A stretch of DNA of 64,000 bases from Streptomyces sp. CB01580 (GTDB lineage: Bacteria > Actinomycetota > Actinomycetes > Streptomycetales > Streptomycetaceae): assembly GCF_001905795.1 (NCBI RefSeq), contig NZ_LIXJ01000003.1, forward strand, positions 400,887-464,886, given 5' to 3'. How positions within the stretch are numbered: the first letter of the stretch is position 1; each line of letters starts with the position of its first letter. The notes beneath the pieces were generated by a model. It saw only the letters and a program-made list of their open reading frames with translations. It had not been told where the DNA came from and searched no databases. Shown here piece by piece: positions 51,594 through 59,990 of the stretch. The position numbers and the translations under genes were made by a program.

Positions 51594-51631
51594 GGCCGGG
51601 GGCCCGCGCGTCACGCGTGCGCGCCCCGGCC
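51594..51631. terminator. Hairpin between convergent aminotransferase and phosphatase genes
   Basis: GGCCGGGG (51594-51601) pairs with CCCCGGCC (51624-51631). A GCGCG/CGCGC inner pairing extends it. No T-tract. Confidence 0.6.
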
Positions 51632-51709
51632 GGACCCCGGCCGGTCCTCGGGGGTGGTCCCGGGCCTCGGGCTCCGAGGTTCGGGTGCCCCCGGGGCCCG
51701 GCCGGAGGG

Positions 51710-52825
51710 TCAGCCCCGGTGACCGGTGGGCCGGTCGAGGTCCAGGGTGCGGACAGGGTCGAGCTCGCCGTGGTACGCGAGGTCCCGGTAGCGCACGTCC
51801 GTCACGGTGAGTGCGGCCTCGGCGACGCCCCGGGGGACGGTGACCTTGAACGTCACCGAGCCGTCCTTCTTCGTCGTGCCGGTCAGTTCGCGCACCGTGC
51901 CGTCGGCGGTCAGCTCGGCCGTCACCCTCGCGCCCTTCACCGGCTCGCCCTGCGCGGTCCGCACCACGGCGTGCGCGGTGACCTTCCAGGGGGAGTCGGA
52001 GCCGGGCCACCCCTTGGCGTCGGCCGGGAGCCTGGTCTCGTCGACGGGGCCCCGCAGCGAGCCGCGCAGCGCGTCGTGGTCGGCGGTGACGACGACGAGC
52101 CAGTCCTCGTCGGCGTACGTCGGACGGGAGGCGACGGCGTCGAGCAGTCGGCCCACCTGGGCGTCGGCGGTGTGCAGGGCCTTGATGTACGCGGGGCTCG
52201 CGGACCCGGTGCTGTGACCGGCGCCGTCGACCTCGTCGAGGTGGACGAAGGTGGAGTCGGGGTTGCCGTTGGCGAGGTAGTCCGCCGCCTTGGCGGTCGT
52301 GCCCTCGTCGTTGCCGCCCGCGATCCGCAGATCGGTCTTCGCGCCGAAGATCTTCTGAGGTACGGGGCTCCAGGTGCCGACGACCAGCGTGGAGACGGCC
52401 GGGTCGGCGGTCTCCAGCCGGGTCGCGTACTCGGGGTACCGACCGTAGTTCGGGTTCGTGAAGTCGTTGTCCTTCACGTTGTGCTTGTCGGGCCAGACAC
52501 CGGTGGCGATGGACGACCAGCCGGCGCCGGAGACGGTCGGGGCCATGGGGGAGGCGTAGAGATTGCTGCGCGCGGTCAGCCCCTTGGCCATGAGCTGCCT
52601 GAGGTTCGGGACGTCGGCGCGCGAGAAGGCGTCGAAGGTGGCGCCGTCGATACCGATGACGAGCGTCTTCGCCTGCTTGGTACCGGACGGCAGCCCTGCG
52701 TACGCGACGGCGGTCGGTGCGCCGGAACCCCGGGCGCCGCCGCCCGTCGCGCGCTGTAGGCCGGTGGAGTGCCGGGCGGCGGAAACGGAAACGTCTTCAG
52801 CCGTTGATCGCAGCGGTATTGCCAC
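51710..52825 (-). CDS. Alkaline phosphatase-superfamily phosphodiesterase/pyrophosphatase
   Basis: A 371-residue type I phosphodiesterase/nucleotide pyrophosphatase-like protein. Metal and nucleophile motifs are TLVIGIDGATFDAF (Asp), SPMAPTVSGAGWSSIATGVW (Thr nucleophile), LDEVDGAGHSTG (Asp, His) and VVTADHDAL. A C-terminal Ig-like segment (about 285-365, TAHAVVRTAQGEPVKGARV) follows. Relatives are usually secreted, yet the N-terminus from the GTG at 52825 has no hydrophobic core; the signal peptide may be eroded. It lies between the arms of the pyrimidine cluster and could process nucleotides. Confidence 0.82.
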   Translation of the reverse strand: MAIPLRSTAEDVSVSAARHSTGLQRATGGGARGSGAPTAVAYAGLPSGTKQAKTLVIGIDGATFDAFSRADVPNLRQLMAKGLTARSNLYASPMAPTVSGAGWSSIATGVWPDKHNVKDNDFTNPNYGRYPEYATRLETADPAVSTLVVGTWSPVPQKIFGAKTDLRIAGGNDEGTTAKAADYLANGNPDSTFVHLDEVDGAGHSTGSASPAYIKALHTADAQVGRLLDAVASRPTYADEDWLVVVTADHDALRGSLRGPVDETRLPADAKGWPGSDSPWKVTAHAVVRTAQGEPVKGARVTAELTADGTVRELTGTTKKDGSVTFKVTVPRGVAEAALTVTDVRYRDLAYHGELDPVRTLDLDRPTGHRG

Positions 52826-52864
52826 AGTGGGTGACCCGCTTCTACGTTCTTCACCACGCACCTG

Positions 52865-52878
52865 TCTACGTGCGTAGA
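52865..52878. promoter_or_regulatory. TCTACG-NN-CGTAGA operator, copy 2
   Basis: TCTACG-TG-CGTAGA, extended to a perfect 16-bp palindrome by flanking G and C, lies 29 nt before the hydantoinase ATG and 40 nt before the divergent phosphatase start. It matches copy 1 at 49388 in all 12 arm positions. Confidence 0.72.
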
Positions 52879-52906
52879 CCCGTTCCGCCACAGTGAGGAG
52901 GGGTAC

Positions 52907-54307
52907 ATGAGCCGCACCGTCATCCACGGCGGTCTCGTCATCACCGCGTCCGACGAGATCCACGCCGATGTGCTCATCGAGGACGGCCGCATCGCCGCGC
53001 TCGCGGCACCCGACAGCGAGGCCGCCGGGAGCTGGAGCGCCGACCGGAGCATCGACGCCACCGGCAAATACGTCATCCCCGGCGGCGTCGACGCGCACAC
53101 CCACATGGAGATGCCCTTCGGTGGCACCTACGCCTCGGACACCTTCGAGACCGGCACCCGGGCGGCCGCCTGGGGCGGCACCACCACGATCGTCGACTTC
53201 GCCGTCCAGACCGTGGGCCACGCGGTCCGTGAAGGGCTCGACGCCTGGTATGCGAAGGCCGACGGCAACTGCGCCGTCGACTACGCGTTCCACATGATCC
53301 TCTCCGACGTGAACGAGTCCTCGCTCAAGGAGATGGACCTCCTCGTCGCGGAGGGCGTCACCTCCTTCAAGCTCTTCATGGCGTACCCCGGCGTCTTCTA
53401 CAGCGACGACGGACAGATCCTGCGCGCCATGCAACGGGCCTCCCACAACGGCGGGCTGATCATGATGCACGCGGAGAACGGCATCGCCATCGACGTCCTC
53501 GTCGAACAGGCCCTGGCCGCCGGCCACACCGATCCGCGCCACCACGGGGACGTCCGCAAGGTGGCGCTGGAGGCCGAGGCCACCCACCGCGCCATCCAGC
53601 TCGCCCGTGTCGCCGGAGCCCCGCTGTACGTCGTCCACGTCTCCGCCGACGAGTCCGTCGCCGAGCTCGCAGCCGCCCGCCACAAGGGGCTGCCCGTCTT
53701 CGGCGAGACCTGCCCGCAGTACCTCTACCTCTCCACCGACAACCTCGCGGAGCCGGACTTCGAGGGCGCCAAGTACGTCTGCTCCACCCCACTGCGGCCC
53801 AGGGAGCACCAGGAAGCCCTCTGGCGGGGCCTCAGGAACGACGAACTCCAGGTGGTCTCCACCGACCACTGCCCCTTCTGTTTCTCCGGCCAGAAGGAAC
53901 TGGGACGCGGGGACTTCTCGAAGATCCCCAACGGGATGCCCGGCGTGGAGAACCGGATGGACCTTCTCCACCAAGCGGTCGTGGACGGACACATCTCACG
54001 CCGCCGCTGGATCGAGATCGCCTGCGCCTCCCCGGCCCGGATGTTCGGCCTCTACCCGAAGAAGGGCACCATCGCCCCGGGTGCCGACGCCGACGTCGTC
54101 GTCTACGACCCGGCGGCCGAACACACCATCTCCGCCGAGACCCACCACATGAACGTCGACTACTCGGCCTACGAGGGCAAGCGCATCACCGGCCGGGTGG
54201 AAACGGTCCTCTCGCGCGGCGAACTCGTCATCGACGGGCGGAAGTTCACCGGCCGGGCCGGTCACGGCACGTACACCCCGCGCGCCACCTGCCAGTACCT
54301 GGACTAG
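52907..54307 (+). CDS. Dihydropyrimidinase / D-hydantoinase
   Basis: A 466-residue cyclic amidohydrolase, second step of reductive pyrimidine catabolism. Metal ligands: H64 and H66 in DAHTHMEMPF, carbamylated K155 in VTSFKLFMAYPG, the His in MMHAENG, VVHVSADES and the Asp in VSTDHCPF. Length and the GGTYASDTF loop match actinobacterial hydantoinases. GAGGAGG precedes the ATG. Followed 10 nt later by the F420-type oxidoreductase, hence co-transcribed. Confidence 0.94.
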   Translation: MSRTVIHGGLVITASDEIHADVLIEDGRIAALAAPDSEAAGSWSADRSIDATGKYVIPGGVDAHTHMEMPFGGTYASDTFETGTRAAAWGGTTTIVDFAVQTVGHAVREGLDAWYAKADGNCAVDYAFHMILSDVNESSLKEMDLLVAEGVTSFKLFMAYPGVFYSDDGQILRAMQRASHNGGLIMMHAENGIAIDVLVEQALAAGHTDPRHHGDVRKVALEAEATHRAIQLARVAGAPLYVVHVSADESVAELAAARHKGLPVFGETCPQYLYLSTDNLAEPDFEGAKYVCSTPLRPREHQEALWRGLRNDELQVVSTDHCPFCFSGQKELGRGDFSKIPNGMPGVENRMDLLHQAVVDGHISRRRWIEIACASPARMFGLYPKKGTIAPGADADVVVYDPAAEHTISAETHHMNVDYSAYEGKRITGRVETVLSRGELVIDGRKFTGRAGHGTYTPRATCQYLD

Positions 54308-54317
54308 GAGTACCCGC

Positions 54318-55334
54318 ATGGACTTCGGACTCGTCCTCCAGACCGACCCGCCCGCCTCATCGGTCGTCGACCTGATGCGCCGCGCCGAACACAACGGCTT
54401 CAGCCACGGCTGGACCTTCGACTCGGCGGTGCTCTGGCAGGAACCGTTCGTCATCTACAGCCGGATCCTCGAACACACCGACCGCCTCGTCGTCGGCCCC
54501 ATGGTCACCAACCCCGGCACCCGCACCTGGGAGGTCACCGCCTCCACCTTCGCCACCCTCAACGACATGTACGGCAACCGCACCGTCTGCGGCATCGGCA
54601 GGGGCGACTCCGCGATGCGGGTCGCGGGACGCAAGCCCAACACCCTGGCCCGTCTGGGCGAGGCCATCGACGTCATCCGCGACCTCGCCGAGGGGCGGGA
54701 GGCCGTCGTTGACGGGCAGTCGCTCAGGATCCCCTGGGTGAAGGACGGCAAGCTGCCGGTGTGGATGGCCGCCTACGGTCCCAAGGCGCTCGCCCTCGCC
54801 GGGCAGAAGGCGGACGGCTTCATCCTCCAGCTCGCCGACCCGTTCCTGACCGAATGGATGGTCAAGGCGGTGCGGGACGCGGCGCAGCGGGCCGGCCGCG
54901 ACCCGCGCTCCGTGACCATCTGCGTCGCCGCACCCGCGTACGTCACTGCCGACGACTCGCCAGGGGCCCTGGCCCACGCCCGCGAGCAGTGCCGCTGGTT
55001 CGGCGGCATGGTCGGCAACCACGTCGCGGACCTCGTCGCCAAGTACGGCGAGCACTCCGGCATGGTCCCGGACGAACTCACCGCGTACATCAAGGACCGG
55101 CACGGCTACGACTACAGCCACCACGGCCGCACCGGAAACCCCGACACCGCGTTCGTGCCGGACGAGATCGTCGACCGGTTCTGCGTGCTGGGACCCGCCG
55201 AGGCGCACATCGAGAAGCTGCGCTCCCTGCGCGATCTGGGTGTCGACCAGTTCGCCGTCTACGCGATGCACGACGCGCGCGAGGAGACGATCGACGCCTA
55301 CGGCTCCCGGATCATCCCCGCCCTGACCCCCTGA
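54318..55334 (+). CDS. F420-dependent LLM-class oxidoreductase (TIGR03842-like)
   Basis: A 338-residue luciferase-like monooxygenase-fold protein. It opens MDFGLVLQTDPPASSVVDLM and contains GWTFDSAVLWQEPFVIYSRI, VGPMVTNPGTRTWEVTASTF, CGIGRGDSAMRVAGRKPNTL and PVWMAAYGPKALALAGQKAD, the pattern of the F420-binding TIGR03842 group. It follows dihydropyrimidinase by 10 nt. No canonical dihydropyrimidine dehydrogenase (PreA/PreT or DPYD type) is in the cluster. It may therefore reduce uracil or thymine with F420H2, or oxidise a related ring; this is inference from context. Confidence 0.9.
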   Translation: MDFGLVLQTDPPASSVVDLMRRAEHNGFSHGWTFDSAVLWQEPFVIYSRILEHTDRLVVGPMVTNPGTRTWEVTASTFATLNDMYGNRTVCGIGRGDSAMRVAGRKPNTLARLGEAIDVIRDLAEGREAVVDGQSLRIPWVKDGKLPVWMAAYGPKALALAGQKADGFILQLADPFLTEWMVKAVRDAAQRAGRDPRSVTICVAAPAYVTADDSPGALAHAREQCRWFGGMVGNHVADLVAKYGEHSGMVPDELTAYIKDRHGYDYSHHGRTGNPDTAFVPDEIVDRFCVLGPAEAHIEKLRSLRDLGVDQFAVYAMHDAREETIDAYGSRIIPALTP

Positions 55335-55436
55335 CACCCGCCACCGCGCGCCACGGACAGGCCCGTTCGGCGACCCGGAGGCCAATCCCGTTCGTCCGAC
55401 GGCCCGAGTCGCCCGACCGCCCGTCCGGCCGATCCC

Positions 55437-55471
55437 GTACGACGGTGGTGGGCCCGCCACCACCGTCGTAC
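55437..55471. terminator. Perfect 15-bp hairpin before the NCS1 permease
   Basis: GTACGACGGTGGTGG (55437-55451) pairs without mismatch with 55457-55471 around the 5-nt loop GCCCG. It should end most transcripts of the hydantoinase operon, so the permease 87 nt further probably has its own promoter or is read through at lower level. Confidence 0.8.
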
Positions 55472-55557
55472 ACGCCACGGCCGTAAGCCCCCCACGTACA
55501 CGCACGGCACAGCCCCGCACCGCACGGCACCGCTCCCGAGCGAAGGGTCCAGCCGCC

Positions 55558-57135
55558 ATGACCTCGACCGTCCCACCGACCCCGCCCACACCGCCTCTCC
55601 CACCGGCATCGCCGCACGGCCGGACGACCGACGGCACGGACCGCGTCGAACTCGCCCCGGGCGACGTCCCCGCCGACAGCCGTTTCGCCAACGAGGACCT
55701 GCTGCCCGTTCCGCTGGAACGGCGCCGCTGGACGACGTACAACTTCACCGCGCTCTGGGTCGGCATGGCCCACAACATTCCGTCCTGGTTGCTCGCCTCC
55801 GGCCTGGTGGCCCTCGGCATGGACTGGAAGCAGGCCGTTCTCACCATCGCGCTCGCCAACGTCATCGTGCTCGGGCCGATGCTGCTCACCGGGCACGCCG
55901 GGCCCAAGTACGGCATCCCGTTCCCCGTTCTGGCCCGGGCCTCCTTCGGACTGCGCGGTGCGAATCTGCCCGCCCTGATCCGGGCGGCGGTGGCCTGCGC
56001 CTGGTTCGGCATCCAGACGTGGATCGGTGGTGTCGGCATCTTCACGCTGCTCGGGAAGATCTTCGGCGGCTGGGCCACCGCCTCCGTCGTCGCCGGACAG
56101 CCGTGGACGCTCTGGCTGTGCTTCCTGTTCTTCTGGGCGCTCGAACTCGCCATCATCCACCGGGGGATGGACGCCCTGCGCCGGTTCGAGAACTGGGCGG
56201 CACCGTTCGTCATCGTCGGCGCCGCGGTGCTGCTGATCTGGATCGCCGTACGGGCGGGCGGCTTCGGCCCGCTGCTCGACCAGCCCTCGCGGCTCGGCTG
56301 GGGCAAGGAGTTCTGGCCCGTCTTCTTCCCCTCCCTGATGGGCATGATCGCCTTCTGGGCCACGCTCTCCCTGAACATCCCCGACTTCACCCGCTTCGGA
56401 GCCGGCCAGCGCGCCCAGATCCGGGGCCAGGCGCTCGGACTGCCGACCACCATGACGCTCTTCGCGCTGCTGTCGGTCCTGGTCACCTCCGGTTCGCAGG
56501 CCGTCTACGGGGAGGCGATCTGGGACCCGGTCCAGCTCGTCGCCAGGACCGACAACGTCTTCGGTCTGCTCTTCGGCCTGGTGACCGTGCTGGTCGCGAC
56601 GGTGTCCGTGAACATCGCGGCGAACGTCGTGTCACCGGCGTACGACCTGGCGAACGCCGCCCCGCGCTTCATCGGCTTCCGCACGGGCGCCCTGATCACC
56701 GGCGTCGTCGGCGTGCTGATCATGCCGTGGAAGCTCACCAGCACGCCCGAGCTGTACATCTTCACCTGGCTCGGACTGGTCGGCGGGCTGCTCGGCACGG
56801 TCGCGGGCATCCTGATCGCCGACTACTGGATCGTCCGGCGCACCGTTCTCGACCTCCCGGACCTCTACCGTCCCGGTGGCCGGTACTGGTACGCGAACGG
56901 CTGGAACCCGCGGGCCGTCGTCGCGTTCGCGGTGGGCGGCGTCCTCGCGATCGGCGGCTCCCACTCCGCTCCCGGCACCGGCCCGTTCCCGGCCGACGGC
57001 CTGATCCCGTTCCTCAAGCCGCTCGCGGACTACGGATGGGCGGTCGGGCTGGTCTCGTCGCTGCTGCTGTACGTGGTGCTCGGCGGCCGGTCCGCGATCA
57101 CAGGGGCGCCGTCGTACGGCCCGGCAGAGCGTTGA
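55558..57135 (+). CDS. NCS1-family nucleobase:cation symporter
   Basis: A 525-residue, 12-helix permease. Conserved NCS1 segments are NEDLLPVPLERRRWTTYNFT, FTALWVGMAHNIPSWLLASG, GPKYGIPFPVLARASFGLRG and FGIQTWIGGVGIF, followed by LNIPDFTRFGAGQRAQIRGQ. NCS1 proteins import uracil, cytosine, allantoin or hydantoins (Mhp1 type). Position at the end of the pyrimidine cluster suggests uracil or hydantoin. An unusual Pro/Thr-rich N-terminus precedes the family homology. It overlaps the convergent gene by 38 nt. Confidence 0.92.
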   Translation: MTSTVPPTPPTPPLPPASPHGRTTDGTDRVELAPGDVPADSRFANEDLLPVPLERRRWTTYNFTALWVGMAHNIPSWLLASGLVALGMDWKQAVLTIALANVIVLGPMLLTGHAGPKYGIPFPVLARASFGLRGANLPALIRAAVACAWFGIQTWIGGVGIFTLLGKIFGGWATASVVAGQPWTLWLCFLFFWALELAIIHRGMDALRRFENWAAPFVIVGAAVLLIWIAVRAGGFGPLLDQPSRLGWGKEFWPVFFPSLMGMIAFWATLSLNIPDFTRFGAGQRAQIRGQALGLPTTMTLFALLSVLVTSGSQAVYGEAIWDPVQLVARTDNVFGLLFGLVTVLVATVSVNIAANVVSPAYDLANAAPRFIGFRTGALITGVVGVLIMPWKLTSTPELYIFTWLGLVGGLLGTVAGILIADYWIVRRTVLDLPDLYRPGGRYWYANGWNPRAVVAFAVGGVLAIGGSHSAPGTGPFPADGLIPFLKPLADYGWAVGLVSSLLLYVVLGGRSAITGAPSYGPAER

Positions 57136-57886
57136 TGTCGTACGTCTCCTCCGGCGGCGGGGCGGTCGCGGACACCGGCGCGTCGAACGCCGAGAGGTCC
57201 GCGACCGCGTGCGCCCTGCCGCCCTCCACCGTGATCCTCAGCGGGTAGGGCCGGCCGGTGGCAGCGACGTACATCGTCAGCGTCCGGCCGTCCCTGATCC
57301 GGGTCAGCGGCACCACCGGAGCCCCGTCGAGCGTCGTGCGCCTGCCCTTGTTCAGCGTGCCCCGGTCGTTCTCCGCGTTGTCGACGACCAGCCGACGGAG
57401 ACGGTCCAGGTCGCATCCGGCCGTCACACCGTGCAGCCTCGGATCGTCGGCCGAAGCCTTCAGGTACCGCCCGTCGAGGATCGCGGCGAACGCCGGGCCG
57501 CCGACCGGCACCTGGTTCTTCCAGAAGTCCGTGTCGGGCTTGAGCCATATGTCGTCGGCGCGCTTCACGATCCGGACCGACCCCCGGCCGCCGCCGAGGT
57601 CCACCGAACCGTCGCAGTTGCCGTCCCGGTCCATGGTGAGTGCCAGTTCCGCCGACGGGTCGTGGCCGCCGAGGTCGCCCCGCGAGCCGAGGTGCAGGGA
57701 ACGGACGCCGAGCAGCGCGTCGCGCGAGCGGTCGGCGATCTGCTGGGCGGAGAGCGTGTCGATGCCGTTGTCCGCCCGGGCCGTACCGCCCCCGAGGACG
57801 CCGTCGCTCACGAGTCCCGCCATCGTCAACAGGGCCGCGGCCAGGGCGATCCGGCGTGCGCCGGTGCGTCGGGTGGTGGTGATCAC
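57098..57886 (-). CDS. Secreted LppX/LolA-like protein
   Basis: A 262-residue exported protein. The GTG at 57886 has GGAGGGA 6 nt upstream. An Arg-rich n-region and hydrophobic core end at a likely signal peptidase site ARA-DNG (about residue 39); there is no lipobox Cys. The mature part has LSAQQIADRSRDALLGVRSL, VRIVKRADDIWLKPDTDFWK and YVAATGRPYPLRITVEGG, the pattern of LppX/LprG/LolA-like half-barrel proteins that bind lipids. Its 3' end overlaps the permease gene by 38 nt on the other strand. Confidence 0.8.
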   Translation of the reverse strand: MITTTRRTGARRIALAAALLTMAGLVSDGVLGGGTARADNGIDTLSAQQIADRSRDALLGVRSLHLGSRGDLGGHDPSAELALTMDRDGNCDGSVDLGGGRGSVRIVKRADDIWLKPDTDFWKNQVPVGGPAFAAILDGRYLKASADDPRLHGVTAGCDLDRLRRLVVDNAENDRGTLNKGRRTTLDGAPVVPLTRIRDGRTLTMYVAATGRPYPLRITVEGGRAHAVADLSAFDAPVSATAPPPEETYDINALPGRTTAPL

Positions 57887-58018
57887 GGCGCCTCCCTCCA
57901 CGAGCCCGTAGGGGCCGGTCCAGGTATGCGATCCGATCCATCCGAGCGTACGACGCAGCGGGACGCGGTGCGCGACGGCGCACGCCGGGGCGGGCGGGCC
58001 GCGTCGCGCCGTCGCTGG

Positions 58019-58078
58019 TGCTGTGGCCGGAGAGGTTTGCCGGGCGTCGCGAGCCGGTGGACCTTTCCGGTCGCAGCA
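58019..58078. repeat. Palindromic mobile-type element, copy C (60 bp)
   Basis: The left end TGCTGTGGCCGGAGAGGTT (58019-58037) and right end ACCTTTCCGGTCGCAGCA (58061-58078) match the ends of copies A and B. The middle, GCCGGGCGTCGCGAGCCGG, matches internal arms of copy B. Flanks are CTGG and CCAG. It sits in the intergenic region 130 nt before the amidase start. Confidence 0.8.
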
Positions 58079-58207
58079 CCAGGAGTACCGCTTCGGGCCC
58101 AACGGTTGAGCGGACCGTCCTGAACTGGTTACCCTCCGGTAAGCGCGTGCGGTCATACGGGTGCGGGCGCGGCGCGCACCCGTCGGCACGAGGAAGGCGG
58201 GCAGCCC

Positions 58208-59680
58208 ATGTCCTCAACGGAAGCCGTGGCGGCCACCGGACCGGCCCACCCGGCCGGGCTGGCCGACAGCGCACGGGAGCTGGCCGAGGGCCGTACCACC
58301 TCGGAGAGGCTGGTGTCCGAGGCCCTGACCCGTATCGAGGCGTGCCACGACACCCTCAACGCGTTCCGTCATCTGCGTGCCGATGCCGCGCTCGCCGAGG
58401 CGGCCGAGGCCGACCGCCGGCTCGCTGCGGGAGAGCGGCTGCCGCTGCTCGGGGTGCCGGTCGCCGTCAAGGACGACACCGATGTCAGCGGGATGCCGAC
58501 CTACTTCGGCTGCGGCGGTGATCTGCCCTCGGCCAACGCCGACAGCGAGGCCGTGCGACGGCTGCGGGCCGCCGGTGCCGTGATCGTCGGCAAGACCAAC
58601 TCCTGCGAACTCGGCCAGTGGCCGTTCACCGAGGGCCCCGCCTTCGGCGCCACCCGCAACCCGTGGCACACCGGGCACACCCCCGGCGGCTCGTCCGGCG
58701 GATCCGCCGCGGCCGTCGCCGCCGGACTGGTGCCCGCGGCCCTGGGGTCGGACGGCGCCGGTTCCGTCAGGATCCCCGCGGCCTGGACCCACCTCGTCGG
58801 CATCAAACCGCAGCGCGGCCGGATCTCCGTCCACCCCCACAGCGACGCCTTCCAGGGACTCACCGTCAACGGACCACTGGCCAGGACCGTCGCCGACGCG
58901 GCCCTGCTGCTCGACGCGGTCGCCGGGCCCCACCCCGACGATCCGCACCGCCCGCCCGCCGTCGAGGCGTCGGCCGCCGCCCGCCGCGAACCGGGCCGGC
59001 TGCGCATCGCCCTGGCCTGGCGCCCCCCGCTCACCCTCACCCGCGCCGAGCCCCACCCCGACGTGCGCCGGGCCGTCACCGCCCTGGCCGAGACGCTCGC
59101 CCTCCTCGGCCACGACGTCGAGGAGGCCCGGCCCCGCTACGGGCTGATCGGGCTCGGTTTCGTCCCCCGCGCCACCGCGGGGATCGCCGAACTCGCCGCC
59201 CGCCACCCGGACCCCGCGCTCCTCGACCCCCGCACCCGCAGCGCGCTGCGCACCGGAACCCGGCTCGGCGGCCGGGTGGTGCGCGCGGCCAGGGCGCGGG
59301 AAGTGAGCCAGCACCGCCGGATCGGCGCGTTCTTCCGCGCGCCCGGCGCGGCCACCGGCTACGACGTGCTGCTCACCCCGACGACCGCCCTGCCGCCGCC
59401 CCCGATCGGACGGTTCGACGGGCTGAGTGCCTGGCGCACCGACGTGGCGATGGCCGAGGCGTGCCCGTATGCCTGGCCCTGGAACGTGCTGGGCTGGCCG
59501 GGCATCAATGTTCCGGCAGGGTTCACCTCCGAGGGGCTGCCTGTCGGCGCCCAACTGCTCGGTCCCTCCCGCAGCGAGGAACGGCTGATCTCGCTCGCCG
59601 CCCAGCTGGAGGCGGAACGCCGTTGGTACGAGTTCCGGCCGCCCGCCGCCCGTCCCGCCCCGGCCGCGGGCGGGCGGTGA
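58208..59680 (+). CDS. Amidase-signature family hydrolase
   Basis: A 490-residue serine amidase. The Ser-cisSer-Lys triad is K88 in PVAVKDDTDV, S162 in PGGSSGGSAAAVAAG and S186 in GSDGAGSVRIPAAW. NSCELGQWPFTEGPAFGATR and PGINVPAGFTSEGLPVGAQL are also typical. The substrate could be an aliphatic or aryl amide, or a urea derivative. GatA is unlikely because GatB and GatC are absent. AGGAAGG lies about 10 nt before the ATG. A GC-rich hairpin (CCGCCCG/CGGGCGG, 59646-59677) overlaps the 3' end. Confidence 0.9.
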   Translation: MSSTEAVAATGPAHPAGLADSARELAEGRTTSERLVSEALTRIEACHDTLNAFRHLRADAALAEAAEADRRLAAGERLPLLGVPVAVKDDTDVSGMPTYFGCGGDLPSANADSEAVRRLRAAGAVIVGKTNSCELGQWPFTEGPAFGATRNPWHTGHTPGGSSGGSAAAVAAGLVPAALGSDGAGSVRIPAAWTHLVGIKPQRGRISVHPHSDAFQGLTVNGPLARTVADAALLLDAVAGPHPDDPHRPPAVEASAAARREPGRLRIALAWRPPLTLTRAEPHPDVRRAVTALAETLALLGHDVEEARPRYGLIGLGFVPRATAGIAELAARHPDPALLDPRTRSALRTGTRLGGRVVRAARAREVSQHRRIGAFFRAPGAATGYDVLLTPTTALPPPPIGRFDGLSAWRTDVAMAEACPYAWPWNVLGWPGINVPAGFTSEGLPVGAQLLGPSRSEERLISLAAQLEAERRWYEFRPPAARPAPAAGGR

Positions 59681-59990
59681 CCTTCCCGTCCCCTCGCGGT
59701 CGCGTCGGCGGCCGGCCTCCGGTCGGACGACGGCGGTTCGAAGACGGGCCCCGGCCGGTCGGCCGGCCCGTCGCCGGACCACCCGAGCGGCCCACCGGAC
59801 CCGTGACGAGCGATCGCCCCCGCCGGTCACGCCCGGCTGATACCGACTCCCCGCCGACGGCATGCGCCGCATGCGCCCGACGACGCCCCGCGCACACCGT
59901 TGTCCGCACGCCGGGGCGCCGCGGACGTTCGCACCGGAGCGCCGCAGGCAGGACCATGGAGTGGACCGGAGTGGATGGGTGGTGAGCAGT
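59681..59990. other. Intergenic with a possible mini-ORF before the phosphatase
   Basis: No conserved gene. An ATG at 59956 with GGCAGGA upstream opens a nine-codon frame (MEWTGVDGW). Its TGA at 59983-59985 overlaps the GTG at 59982 of the following gene. This could be a leader peptide that couples ribosomes to the phosphatase start, but it may be chance. Confidence 0.3.

Noticed and set aside
52826..53992. Minus-strand extension of the phosphodiesterase frame through the hydantoinase gene
   Set aside because: The phosphodiesterase homology starts near 52680 and the upstream part is antisense to dihydropyrimidinase, with no family similarity. The GTG at 52825 is the latest reasonable start.
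58208..59680. GatA subunit of aspartyl/glutamyl-tRNA amidotransferase
   Set aside because: No gatB or gatC is adjacent; amidase-signature motifs alone fit many amidases.
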